A stretch of DNA of 64,000 nt from Vibrio sp. CDRSL-10 TSBA. GTDB lineage: Bacteria > Pseudomonadota > Gammaproteobacteria > Enterobacterales > Vibrionaceae. This document shows, in pieces, positions 40,275 to 49,696 of the stretch; position 1 is the stretch's first letter, and each line of letters starts with the position of its first letter. Under the pieces are notes generated by a model. That model saw only the letters and a list, made by a program, of their open reading frames with translations, was not told where the DNA came from and did not search any database. The translations under genes were made by a program, and so were the position numbers. The stretch covers positions 868,001 to 932,000 of the forward strand of contig CP155565.1 in NCBI GenBank assembly GCA_039696685.1, given 5' to 3'.

Positions 40275-42138
40275 ATGCAGTGGAAGCGTTGTTTTCTCAT
40301 TTTTCTGGGCGGATTACATTCGTCCCTGAGCTTAGCGTCCGCAGAGTCCGGACCCTTACCTGAACTGGACGTCAGTGCCTTGAGTCAGGATAGCTATTGG
40401 CTCAAATTGGGGCACTATCTACCCGATCTCACCGGCGGTTATGTCAGCACGATTGACTCCGACCGCTTCTTTTTCGCGCCACAAGGTAAGGATCATCCGG
40501 CGCAAGAGCTTGCAGCTACCATTCAGGCGCTGTATCAGGGCTCGACGCAAAGCCGGCATCAGGCACGCTGTACGTTTCCGGCCCGTTATCAATGGCTGGA
40601 ACAAAAACAAGGTAAGGCACCACCTGAATTAGATTGCCCTGATCTAAAAAAATGGCAGCAGGCAATGGACCCGGAGAAACTGACCCTGGTGTTTCCCACT
40701 GCCTTTATGAATAATCCTTCGTCCATGTTTGGTCATACCCTGCTGCGGGTCGATGCCAAGAATCAGAACCAGAACAATGCACTGGTCGCTTACGCGATAA
40801 ACTTCGCCGCCGAAACCGGACAGCGCCGATAATGCAGCACTTTACGCACTTAAAGGTTTGATTGGCTCTTATCCGAGCCGCTTTACTGTCATGCCTTACT
40901 ACAAAAAAGTGCGTGAATATAACGATATTGAGTCGCGGGATATCTGGGAATACCCGCTCAATTTCACCCGTGAAGAAGTGGACAGAATTTTGCTTCACCT
41001 GTGGGAAATGGAACAAGCCGAGTTCGACTACTACTTCCTGGACGAAAACTGCTCTTATCAGTTATTAGCTCTGCTACAACTGGCCAACCAGAGTTTGGAT
41101 TTAGTCAGTCAGTTTCCGGTCACCGCGATTCCTTCCGATACCGTGAAAGTTCTGGTTGATGCCGGATTAACTCAGCCACCGCAGTATCGGGCCGCGTTTG
41201 GTACCCGACTCAATCATGAATCGAATCTGGTCAGCAAGCGTATTTACCTCGCCACGCGGCGCCTGAAAGAGCAAGGTATTTACCCTTCCAAAGCCGAATT
41301 TACTGAGTCAGAGAGAGCGGCGATTCTGGAGTTCGCTTACGAATGGCTTAACTTCGAACTGTACGATGACGGGCTTGAGCGTGACATGACCGCCAAACAA
41401 CTGACCCAGATCCTGATCAAACGCAGTCAGATCAACCGAGAATCCCCTTTCCCCGCAGTGGTGAGGCCGGAAACGTCACCGGAACAGGGGCATGGGTCAG
41501 CCCGTATCGGAATCGCACGAAACCTTTACCAGCATCAAACACACTCAACATCGGTCGAGTGGCGGCCGGCTTATCATGACATGTATGACGCGCTGGACGG
41601 ATTTATCCCCGGCGCACAAATCAGCTTCCTCGACACCAAATTCAGTATTGATGACAACGGAACCAGCCGACTCGACCATCTGAACGTTATTGATGTACTG
41701 GCCTTAGCGCCCAGCAACCGCGTTTTTGACAGCCTGGCATGGGGATTAAAAACCGGCTTCGACCGGCCCGATGCCAATACCGACAGCCGCTGGTTTGTCG
41801 AAGGCGGCGCAGGAAAAGCCTGGGGAGAAGCCGACAGCCTGCATTGGTATGCGCTGCTCAAAGCCGAGCTGAGCCAGGGGCAACTGACTGAGCACGACTG
41901 GATACCTGGCGCCGGTGTGCAATCCGGCCTGTTTTATTCACTTGGCGCTAAACAGCGACTGGGTTTAAGTGCCGAGTGGCTCGCTCTTGCCGGTTCTGAC
42001 GTTAATGACCGTTTATCGGCCAATGCCACCTGGAACTGGAGCCTGACCCGAAATAGCGCATTAAGAGCGGAACTGGATTACCGCCAATGGCATCAAGAGG
42101 AATTACGTTCACAGCTGAGTGCCTATTTTTATTATTGA
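40275..42138 (+). CDS. DUF4105 (Lnb N-terminal-like) envelope protein, interrupted by +1 frameshift
   Basis: A 620-residue exported protein (signal peptide to about residue 24). The N-terminal half is the DUF4105/Lnb-like thiol-peptidase-type domain: LVFPTAFMNNPSSMFGHTLLRVD with the His, then FLDENCSYQLLALL with the candidate nucleophile Cys. The C-terminal half, with GLKTGFDRP, WFVEGGAGKAWG and a terminal aromatic (YFYY), looks like an outer-membrane beta-barrel. Frames join at GAAAC 40812-40816. Lnb is a lipoprotein N-acyl transferase in Gram-positives; whether this protein acts on lipoproteins is not known. Confidence 0.87.
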
Positions 42139-42343
42139 GCCTGTTTTTATTGATAAGCCCACTTCGCAACTGAGCGCTGTTCACCCAATCAGGAGGACAG
42201 AGAACATCACAACATAAGCGCTTGGCCAATCAATCAAAAATCTACGGAAATCTGATGGTTTGCTGATATAAGCGGCCTAAACTGACCTATGATTGAGACA
42301 GCATGACCAATTATGGTTTGAGAACGAATGTGAAGGAGAGCAA

Positions 42344-42773
42344 ATGAAAAACAAAACGTTAATGTCTGCTTTTATTGCTATTTTAGTTACTCAACTGAGT
42401 GGATGCGGGGTATTACTGCACCCGGAGCGCGAGGGACAACGAGGCGGTAAAATTGACCCGGCGATCGCGATTCTCGACGCGGCGGGCTTAATCCTCTTCA
42501 TCGTTTCCCGGGCTAATCGCGTTTGGCGTTGACTTCTATTACGGCACCATTTATCTGCCAAATTCAGCCTCGGTTGACCTGGACGAAGATGAACTCAATA
42601 TGCTGAAACAGCTCGACGAGTCGCAACGGATGGATGCTATTGCCAAAATCGTTTCCGACAAAACCGGCCAGCACATTGATGCAAAAGAGCTGCAATCTTA
42701 TCAGGCCAACTCTGTCGACGAGCTCAGCTTCTACGTAAACAACAGCAAAGCAACTCCGGTACAAGCAGGCTAA
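42344..42773 (+). CDS. YceK-like small lipoprotein, interrupted by +1 frameshift
   Basis: A 142-residue lipoprotein: lipobox LSGC at about residue 21, then GVLLHPEREGQRGGKIDPAIAILD and a hydrophobic stretch (GLILFIVPGLIAFGVDF), then a polar helical C-terminus (LDEDELNMLKQLDESQR). Frames join when one T is removed from GTTTC at 42503-42507. AAGGAG lies before the ATG at 42344. Homologues are often mislabelled as polyribonucleotide nucleotidyltransferase; no such domain is visible. Confidence 0.75.
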
Positions 42774-42791
42774 ACCGCCCTGTTTTCCCAG

Positions 42792-42822
42792 CGGTCACGT
42801 CAATGAGACGTGGCCGTTTTTT
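42792..42822 (+). terminator. Rho-independent terminator
   Basis: CGGTCACGTC, loop AATGA, GACGTGGCCG and six T, nineteen bases after the lipoprotein stop. Confidence 0.9.
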
Positions 42823-42989
42823 AATAAACACCTGTAGACATCATAAAACGCCAGCGCTATCGTTGATATGGTCTCAGTTGCAACACTGAGCCAATTAGCC
42901 CATAAAAATTTAAAGATGAGTCCGTCTTATTTTAATTCGATTTCCCCGTTTCTAATGACAACAGCCATCTAATTAAAGAGAACAACAAT

Positions 42990-43451
42990 ATGCGTAAAGC
43001 GCTACCTTTTCTACTTCTTGGCAGCCTGACATTCGGGTTACTAAGCTCGCCGGCCATGGCCGCAGATAGCGCGTCACAAAAAGAAGCTAACCGTCAGGTT
43101 GTGCTGAACTTCTACGAGAAAGGCCTTAACGAAAAAAATGCCGATGCAGCACTGGAATATGTCGGTGATAAATACATCCAACATAACCCGAATGCCGCAG
43201 ACGGTCCTGAAGGTTTTAAAAGCTACATTGCCTACCTCAAGCAAAACCATCCGCAGTCACACAGCGAAATTAAGCAAAGTTTCGTTGATGGAGATTATGT
43301 CATTTTGCACGTTCATGCGGTTCGTGACCCAGGCGAACGTGGCAATGCGATTGTCGATATTTTCCGCTTGGAAAACGGCAAGATTGTCGAACACTGGGAT
43401 GTAAGCCAGGCCATTCCGGAAAAAATGGCGCACGATAACGGTATGCTTTGA
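42990..43451 (+). CDS. Exported SnoaL-like (NTF2-fold) protein
   Basis: A 153-residue protein with a signal peptide (FLLLGSLTFGLLSSPAMA) and a SnoaL/NTF2-type cone-shaped domain (VVLNFYEKGLNEKNADAALEYVG, YIQHNPNAADG, IVDIFRLENGKIVEHWDVSQ). Such proteins bind or isomerise small hydrophobic molecules; the export signal is unusual for the family but common in this subgroup. The IVEHWD motif carries the usual catalytic-site His/Asp. The ligand is unknown. It stands alone. Confidence 0.85.
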   Translation: MRKALPFLLLGSLTFGLLSSPAMAADSASQKEANRQVVLNFYEKGLNEKNADAALEYVGDKYIQHNPNAADGPEGFKSYIAYLKQNHPQSHSEIKQSFVDGDYVILHVHAVRDPGERGNAIVDIFRLENGKIVEHWDVSQAIPEKMAHDNGML

Positions 43452-43647
43452 TATCCGCTACAGCTTTGAGTCAGGGGCTGCCTTTCAACGCAGCCCTTTT
43501 ACACATATTCCACTGCGCCTGACCTCACCGTTTGGTGACGATGTCTTCTCTGATTTTGCGTAACATTTGCCATTTTTTATACTGCCCTTGTATGTTATCA
43601 ATCAGAACATGCTCAATATGTAAACCTTAGAATAAGTGGAGGCTACC

Positions 43648-44622
43648 ATGGCTTTTAAAACTCCGCCTTTAACCACAATAGACGCTGGCGAGATGCGCCG
43701 GGTCGGGTTCGAAATTGAATTTACCGGCCTGACCATAGGGGATGCCACAACCATACTGCAACGTACATTTGGCGGTGAGTTGGAACAAAAGTCGGCAGTT
43801 GAGTACGAACTAAACACGCCGCAATATGGCAAGTTCAAGGTCGAGCTGGACTGGGAGTATCTCAAAAACACCGCGCTGGAAGCCAAACTTAACGATGAAG
43901 GCCATGAGTGGGTTGATTTCCTGCATAACATCGCACTCTCGGTTGTGCCATTGGAAATCGTCACGCCTCCTTTTCCTCTCGATAAACTGAACGAATTAGA
44001 CAAACTGATCCCCGCCCTGCGTGACGCCGGAACGAAGGGAACGGACGACTCTGTCATCGCGGCCTTTGGCGTGCACATCAACCCTGAAATCCCCTCACTG
44101 GATGTCCGCACCGTCCACGCCTATCTGAAATCTTTCGCACTGTTACAGTGGAGCCTCAACAAGGCTCATGACGTCAACGTATCGCGCAAAATCAGCCCCT
44201 ATATCCAACTCTATTCGGAACAATATATTGAGCAGTTGATCGATAAACATTATCAGGACATCAACGCATTGATTGATGACTATCTGGCTTATAACCCAAG
44301 CCGCAACCGTGCTCTGGATATGCTGCCGCTGTTTGCGTGCATCGATGAAGAAAGGGTCAACCGGGTGGTGAAAGATAGCAAAATCAATCAACGGCCGACA
44401 TTTCATTACCGGCTGCCCGACTGCTTAATCGAAAATAGCAACTGGAGCTTCGCAACCTCTTGGAATATATGGCACTTAGTCGAAATTTTAGCGGCAGATA
44501 CTAGCGCTCTCGACATGTTGTCCCGTCGATTTAAAGCCATGTCACTGCCGGTGATTGGCGTGAAACGCAATGATTGGATGAAGGAAATCAGTCAGTGGAT
44601 AAAAAACCGAGAATTGGGGTAA
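43648..44622 (+). CDS. Amidoligase family protein
   Basis: A 324-residue member of the amidoligase_2 (PF12224) family, related to glutamine synthetase/GCS folds: MRRVGFEIEFTGL near the N-terminus (metal-binding Glu residues), VELDWEY and IVTPPFPLDKLNELDKLIPALRDAG, and FGVHINPEIP with the conserved His. It is predicted to form an amide bond between a carboxylate and an amine using ATP. GGAGG before the ATG at 43648 decides the start. It overlaps the next gene, a class I glutamine amidotransferase-like protein, by 28 bases; this partnership was predicted to make or modify a peptide-like compound. Confidence 0.88.
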   Translation: MAFKTPPLTTIDAGEMRRVGFEIEFTGLTIGDATTILQRTFGGELEQKSAVEYELNTPQYGKFKVELDWEYLKNTALEAKLNDEGHEWVDFLHNIALSVVPLEIVTPPFPLDKLNELDKLIPALRDAGTKGTDDSVIAAFGVHINPEIPSLDVRTVHAYLKSFALLQWSLNKAHDVNVSRKISPYIQLYSEQYIEQLIDKHYQDINALIDDYLAYNPSRNRALDMLPLFACIDEERVNRVVKDSKINQRPTFHYRLPDCLIENSNWSFATSWNIWHLVEILAADTSALDMLSRRFKAMSLPVIGVKRNDWMKEISQWIKNRELG

Positions 44623-45263
44623 CCGGAAATCATCGCAGTTGGTCTCCTTCCTGGTGGTGCACTAAACTCGCCCTAACCCTCGCGGGGGCGCAAGCGGAAA
44701 GAATCAGCGTCAGGCACCGCTGGTCCGGTCAGGCGCTCGATGGTCTGATTATCGGCGGCGGCGACGATATCGACCCGGAGCACTATGGCGGCAAAGCCAG
44801 TCAACAGGATGAGTTTGATCCTGAACGTGACTCGCTGGAAATACGCTGGATCCAATGGGCGTTGCAGAATAAGGTCCCGCTGCTGGGCATATGCCGCGGA
44901 TCGCAGTTAATCAATGTTGTGCTGGGCGGTAACCTGCATGAAGATATCACCACATTGCGTCAACGCACCTATAACCGCCCGGGCCTGCTGCCAACCAAGC
45001 AAGTCTTTGTCGATACAGACTCACATCTGTTTACCTTGTGTGGCAAAGCGAAATTAAGGGTCAACAGCTTGCATCATCAGGCGATCAAGGATGTCGGTGA
45101 TGGCCTGCGCGTCGTCGGGCGAGATCTTGATCAATTCACTCAGGCAATTGAAAGTAATCAACAAAAGCCCATCTACGGCGTGCAGTGGCACCCTGAATAC
45201 CTGTTTTATCTGCCCAGTCAATTTAAGTTGTTTCGCTGGCTGGTGCAGTCAGGCTTGCGCTGA
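44595..45263 (+). CDS. Class I glutamine amidotransferase-like protein (peptidase C26)
   Basis: A 222-residue protein similar to gamma-glutamyl-gamma-aminobutyrate hydrolase (PuuD). The start GTG at 44595 (KKPRIGVTGNHRSWSPSWW) has AAGGAAAT upstream and lies inside the amidoligase gene, implying translational coupling. Motifs: GLIIGGGDDIDPEHYGG, the nucleophile in LLGICRGSQLINV (Cys near 100) and VQWHPEY (His near 198). It may hydrolyse the gamma-glutamyl amide made by its partner or supply ammonia to it. The direction is not decided by sequence. Confidence 0.88.
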   Translation: MDKKPRIGVTGNHRSWSPSWWCTKLALTLAGAQAERISVRHRWSGQALDGLIIGGGDDIDPEHYGGKASQQDEFDPERDSLEIRWIQWALQNKVPLLGICRGSQLINVVLGGNLHEDITTLRQRTYNRPGLLPTKQVFVDTDSHLFTLCGKAKLRVNSLHHQAIKDVGDGLRVVGRDLDQFTQAIESNQQKPIYGVQWHPEYLFYLPSQFKLFRWLVQSGLR

Positions 45264-45730
45264 AAATCGATTACGACTTGTTAAAATATCTCGCTTTCAG
45301 CAGCTTCAATCCGGCCAGAAACAGTCACGGTTGTCACTACCACAACCAAGGTATTGTCTTGAGCAGCAAGCCGCCGAAATCAATCACCTTGCAATGAATC
45401 GCTTTGCTCAGGCGGGAAGGTGTATTCACGATGCTCAGTCCGGTTCAGAAACACAGTGCCGCACAGACGTTCACTGCATACGAACAAGACCTGAACAACT
45501 CAAAACAAGTGTTTTCTCTTTGTACTTTAGTCTTCCTGAGACTTTGCTCAAAAGTCTATGATTTTTATTACCTAAAATCGGTCAACAAACTTAAAATCGA
45601 CGAATTAGACTAAGATGATATAAGAACTCTCAGATTTTCATATCATTTAAACTAACCATAGCGTAAAAGATGATTTAGACAGGGTACGACTCACCGTATC
45701 TGATGACGTTAACAGGGCAAGGGAAAAACC
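45264..45730. other. Intergenic region with a doubtful small ORF
   Basis: 467 bases. An ORF at 45431-45613 (MLSPVQKHSAAQTFTAYEQD) has GGGAAGG ten bases upstream and might encode a 60-residue protein, but nothing identifies it. Otherwise the region should carry the promoter of the porin-binding protein-cyclase operon. Confidence 0.3.
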
Positions 45731-46940
45731 ATGCAGTGCAGGATATGGGGAATTGTCATCGGGACATTCTGTTTCCCTACCATCGCTTACGCTAATACTC
45801 AGATGATTGATATCAGAGGCTTTGGTACGCTGAGCGGAGTTTACTCTGATTCGGAGTCACTGGCGTTCCGTCGTGATATGACCCAAGAAGGCCGGGCACG
45901 ACAATTCAGTCTGAGTCAGGACTCTCTGCTTGGCGTGCAAGCTGATATCCTGTTTACCGACGCCCTAAAAGCATCTGTACAAATTGTCGGTAAAGACAGA
46001 ATCAATAACAGCCTGGATGAATCCATCACCTGGGCTAACCTGAGTTATGATTTTAACAACTCATGGAACGTTCGCGTTGGCCGGATCGGCAGCGACCTCA
46101 CCCTGATCGGCGATGTCGGCAATATCGGATACGCCTATGAATGGGTAAGGCCTCCGGTCGATTTTTATGGTGCGATTCCTTTTTATCACTTTGACGGTGC
46201 CGAATTGCTGTATCGCCATTCATTTGAGCAAGGGAATCTCTCAGCCAAGATATTCTATGGCCGCTCCAGTAGTTCATTTAAATACAAAACCAGCGAGTCT
46301 GAGTTTGACCTGTCCCCTTTCTCCGGCCTCGCCCTGCGTTATGAGAACGGCGGTTTGACTTTGCGCACCGCCTACGCAAGAACAGAGATCGACAGTCTGC
46401 AACAGAGCGGTATCGATAATCTGAGAACCCTGCTGCGAACCTACTCTTTTATACCAGGGGTCAATGAAACCCTGTCACAGTTGGATATTAAGCATTCGCC
46501 TATCGATTATTACACTGCGGGTGCGGTTTATCGTTACAACAGCTGGAAATGGTTGGCCGAAGTCTCTTATATGGATACCGACATGGCGACCGTATTGCCT
46601 TCGCTATCCGCCTATGCGGGTGTGGTGAAGCGGTTTGATGATTTTGCCGTGTTTGGGCTGCTGGCACACACTCATACCACTCGCCCCACCTATTCTGCCA
46701 ACGCACAACTGCCCGAAACCCCTGCTTAGCTACGTGCAAACAGGGCTGAACAGCACGGATTTCGAGCAAAAAACGGCCTCTGTCGGCGTACGTTGGGATG
46801 TCGCGACGAACATGGCACTCAAAGCACAATGGGACAGATCTTGGGTCGCTGCCAATCAGGATTTGCTGTGGGATGGCAAATCAGTCACTTCCGATGAGCA
46901 GGTAAATATATTTACCCTCAGTATGAACTTTATATTCTGA
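45731..46940 (+). CDS. Outer membrane porin-like beta-barrel protein, interrupted by +1 frameshift
   Basis: A 402-residue exported protein (signal peptide to about residue 22, ending AYA). Alternating hydrophobic strands with aromatic girdles (WNVRVGRIGSDLTLIGDVG, YYTAGAVYRYNSWKWLAEVSY) and the C-terminal strand ending in Phe (FTLSMNFIF) mark an outer-membrane porin. Frames join at GAAAC 46715-46719. Its stop codon overlaps the start of the binding-protein gene (TGATG), so the two are coupled. The likely role is to let the ligand of that binding protein pass. Confidence 0.82.
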
Positions 46941-47389
46941 TGTCTATGAGAAAATATCTTGTTTTGCTAATCATCATACTCATCGGTACTCCTTCCAGGG
47001 GGTGGAGTGAAGACTTGCTGGTCATAGTGAATAAAGACAACCCGCTTAACACGCTCACCAAACAACAGGTCACCGATCTGTTTATGGGACGAACCCCCTA
47101 TTTCCCATCGGGAGAGGCGGTAGTGAAACTCGATGCTCCGAGCGCCTCTGCGATACGAAAAGATTTTTACTATTCATTAGTGCGTATGTCACTTCCCGAA
47201 ATCAACGCTTACTGGGCCAGACTGATGTTTAGCGGCAGAGCGACGCCGCCAATGCAAGTGCCTCAAGAGCAAGATATCGTAAAATTGGTCGCTGATAATT
47301 CGAATGCCATCGGATATATCCCGCACGCACTAGCCGGAGAACTGAATAACGATGTCAAAACGATATTCGTTGTATCACAAGATCAATAA
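46940..47389 (+). CDS. Small periplasmic substrate-binding (PstS-like) protein
   Basis: A 149-residue exported protein (hydrophobic signal to about residue 23) with the phosphate-binding-protein-like strand LLVIVNKDNPLNTLTKQQVTDLFMGR and NAIGYIPHAL, a single-lobe PBP fold typical of small sensory PstS-like proteins. It overlaps the porin by one base and the cyclase by 38, so all three are co-translated. It probably delivers its ligand to the periplasmic part of the cyclase. The ligand (phosphate or another anion) is not determined. Confidence 0.8.
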   Translation: MSMRKYLVLLIIILIGTPSRGWSEDLLVIVNKDNPLNTLTKQQVTDLFMGRTPYFPSGEAVVKLDAPSASAIRKDFYYSLVRMSLPEINAYWARLMFSGRATPPMQVPQEQDIVKLVADNSNAIGYIPHALAGELNNDVKTIFVVSQDQ

Positions 47390-48929
47390 GCACGTCGGAT
47401 GGAAGTTGATGGCGGCGATTTTTGTTGTCGCCGCTGTTTTTATTCCTGCCACCAGCTACCTAAGCTATCAGTACACCTACGTTCAAGAACAGACAGCCTA
47501 TCAGGAGCGTATCCAGCGGCTGGTAAAAATGGTCAGATACAATGCCTCCATGGCGGCTTATCTCAAAGATAGTGACTTAGCTTCAGAGGTCGTATCCGCT
47601 TTGTATGATAACCCGGAAATAGAGGCAGTGCGCTTTCATATTGCCGATGATGCTTCCGTTGACGCCGGTTCAGTCCCCGCCTCTAAAAGCCATATCACTG
47701 AAGTTCTGACGCCGCCTTTTAGTGCTGCAGAAGTCGCAAAATTGAGTTGTATTTAGATTATGGTTACATCAACAGCCATGCGCGGGACAAAGGTCTCTCA
47801 CTGGTCATGTGGCAAACGTCGCTTTTGCTCCTGATCCTGCTGTGTGTTTATATCATCGTCCGTCAGGTCGTGACAAAGCCTCTGCACCTGCTGTTAGAGC
47901 AAATCAGAACTACGCCTGTGGACGGAGTCCGAACGGGTGACGAAATCCGTATCCAATCCAATGATGAAATTGGTTTTCTGGCCGAAAATACCAATAACTT
48001 ACTGAAAAGAATTGCTGACTTTTACCGCAGCGAAGCAAAAAACAACCAGCATATTTTAAAACTTGAACGCCAATTCAGGATTATTTTCGAACATTCACAT
48101 GCCGGCATATTATTGCTTGATGAAAATAATCAGGTTCACCTCGCGAATCCATCGGTTAAGTCAATGCTGCAATGTAAACCGGGCAGTGACTGGCACTCAT
48201 CCTTTGCATCACTTTTTGATGACAAATCACAATTCGAAGCAACGCTGCAACAGGTACGCGAAGAAGGAATTAGTCTGTTCAAGGACTTTCGCCTCCGGGA
48301 TAACGACGATGTTTGGCTGCGTGTGCTTTTTTCTAACGTCGAAAATGTCCATAACCTGGATTTAGAAAAGTTTGTCGAACTCGTTATCTATGATATTTCA
48401 GACCGGGCTCAAAAAGAAAAAAACTTTGCTTACAACGCCACCCACGACGCATTAACAGGCATCTTTAACCGAAGAGGTGCCGAAGTCCGGTTTAACGAAA
48501 CTGTGCAACAATGCAAAAGCGTGCGGCTCTCATTTAGTGATGATTTGGTTAGACCTGAATGATTTTAAGATTGTGAATGATGAACATGGCCATGAGGCCG
48601 GAGACATCGTTCTGAAAGAACTCAGCTCAAGGCTGCGCAGCGTTTCACGCCCGGACGATATCATCGCTCGCTGGGGCGGAGATGAGTTTGTCGTGGCCGT
48701 AGAGCTTAAAGATCTGACCGTTCTGCCCCACATACTCAGCGATATGGAAGATGCTTTTTCAACCTCGATTGAAATTAACGATGATCTTAAGGTCACTGTC
48801 GGGGCAAGTATCGGGGTCAGTACTTCGCAGTCGTTTGGATACGATGTCGAAAAGCTGCTGATTAAAGCCGACCAAATGATGTATCGGGTCAAAAAAGACG
48901 GTAAGAATGGCTATAGAATTGATGGTTGA
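47352..48929 (+). CDS. Membrane HAMP-PAS-GGDEF diguanylate cyclase, two frame changes
   Basis: About 525 residues: TM1 near 19-40, a periplasmic domain of about 100 residues, TM2 (LLLLILLCVYIIV), HAMP, PAS and GGDEF. The active site RWGGDEF lies near residue 440, preceded by RPDD, a product-inhibition I-site at the standard spacing, so the enzyme should make c-di-GMP and be feedback controlled. One frame change fits the GAAAC signature at 48497-48501. The other, near 47740, needs a lost A or a two-base gain and does not. With the porin and PBP it forms a sensing operon. Confidence 0.85.
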
Positions 48930-49016
48930 GTATTACTGACTAATCGTTAGTGTTTACGGTTGCTATTTGACAAGACTCCACCACAATTAAAGCACTATTG
49001 CTGATGAGGTGCTCTC

Positions 49017-49589
49017 ATGGAAAGACGATTTTTTCTCGCTTTGGCGATGTTACTGTTTTCTCCGTTACTCAAAGCGACCACTCCGCGTAAACCCACCCCG
49101 ACACAAACTGAAGGCCCCTTTTATCCTGTGGTGGCGATTCCGCTGCGCGAGGAACTGATTACTCAACCAGACCGAGTCAAGGGTACGCCACTGACACTGC
49201 ATGGTCGCGTTGTCGATACATCTGGCAATCCGCTCTCCGGGATTAAGGTCGAGATATGGCAATGTGACAGTCAGGGCATTTATGCCCACCCGCGTCAGGT
49301 CAATCATGACCAATTTGACCCCGCCTTTGCCGGTTTTGGAGCAACGCAAACCCAAGCTGATGGTCGCTATCAATTTCATACCTTGCATCCGGTACCTTAT
49401 GGCTCCCGACCGCCTCATATTCATGTCAAACTGTGGCGGGGCAAGCAAGAACTGCTCACCACTCAGCTTTACCTACAAGGCAACACCGGCAACGAATGGT
49501 GGGGAGGGTCGGAACGTGAGCATCTGCAATTTTTACCGCGAGAGACAGGTAACACGATGAGTGGCGAATTTACCTTTGTCCTGGCCTGA
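49017..49589 (+). CDS. Exported intradiol-dioxygenase-like protein
   Basis: A 190-residue protein with an N-terminal ERRFFLALAMLLFS segment (possible twin-arginine-like export signal), then the intradiol ring-cleavage dioxygenase beta-sandwich: TEGPFYP, DTSGNPLSGIKVEIWQCDSQG, IYAHP and YGSRPPHIHVKL. These carry the Tyr/Tyr/His/His residues of the non-haem Fe(III) site. Relatives cleave catechols such as protocatechuate; short exported members have unclear substrates. It is monocistronic. Confidence 0.83.
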   Translation: MERRFFLALAMLLFSPLLKATTPRKPTPTQTEGPFYPVVAIPLREELITQPDRVKGTPLTLHGRVVDTSGNPLSGIKVEIWQCDSQGIYAHPRQVNHDQFDPAFAGFGATQTQADGRYQFHTLHPVPYGSRPPHIHVKLWRGKQELLTTQLYLQGNTGNEWWGGSEREHLQFLPRETGNTMSGEFTFVLA

Positions 49590-49632
49590 ATTTTCCATAA
49601 GAAAACGTCTATCAGACAACTTATGTCGGACA

Positions 49633-49657
49633 AAAAAGGCGCCGTGCGACGCCTTTC
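49633..49657. terminator. Weak shared terminator
   Basis: AAAGGCG, loop CCGTGCGA, CGCCTTT with A/T flanks, between convergent genes. Confidence 0.6.
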
Positions 49658-49696
49658 GTTAAACTGTATCTTTCGCTGAAGGGTGTCAAAAACCAG

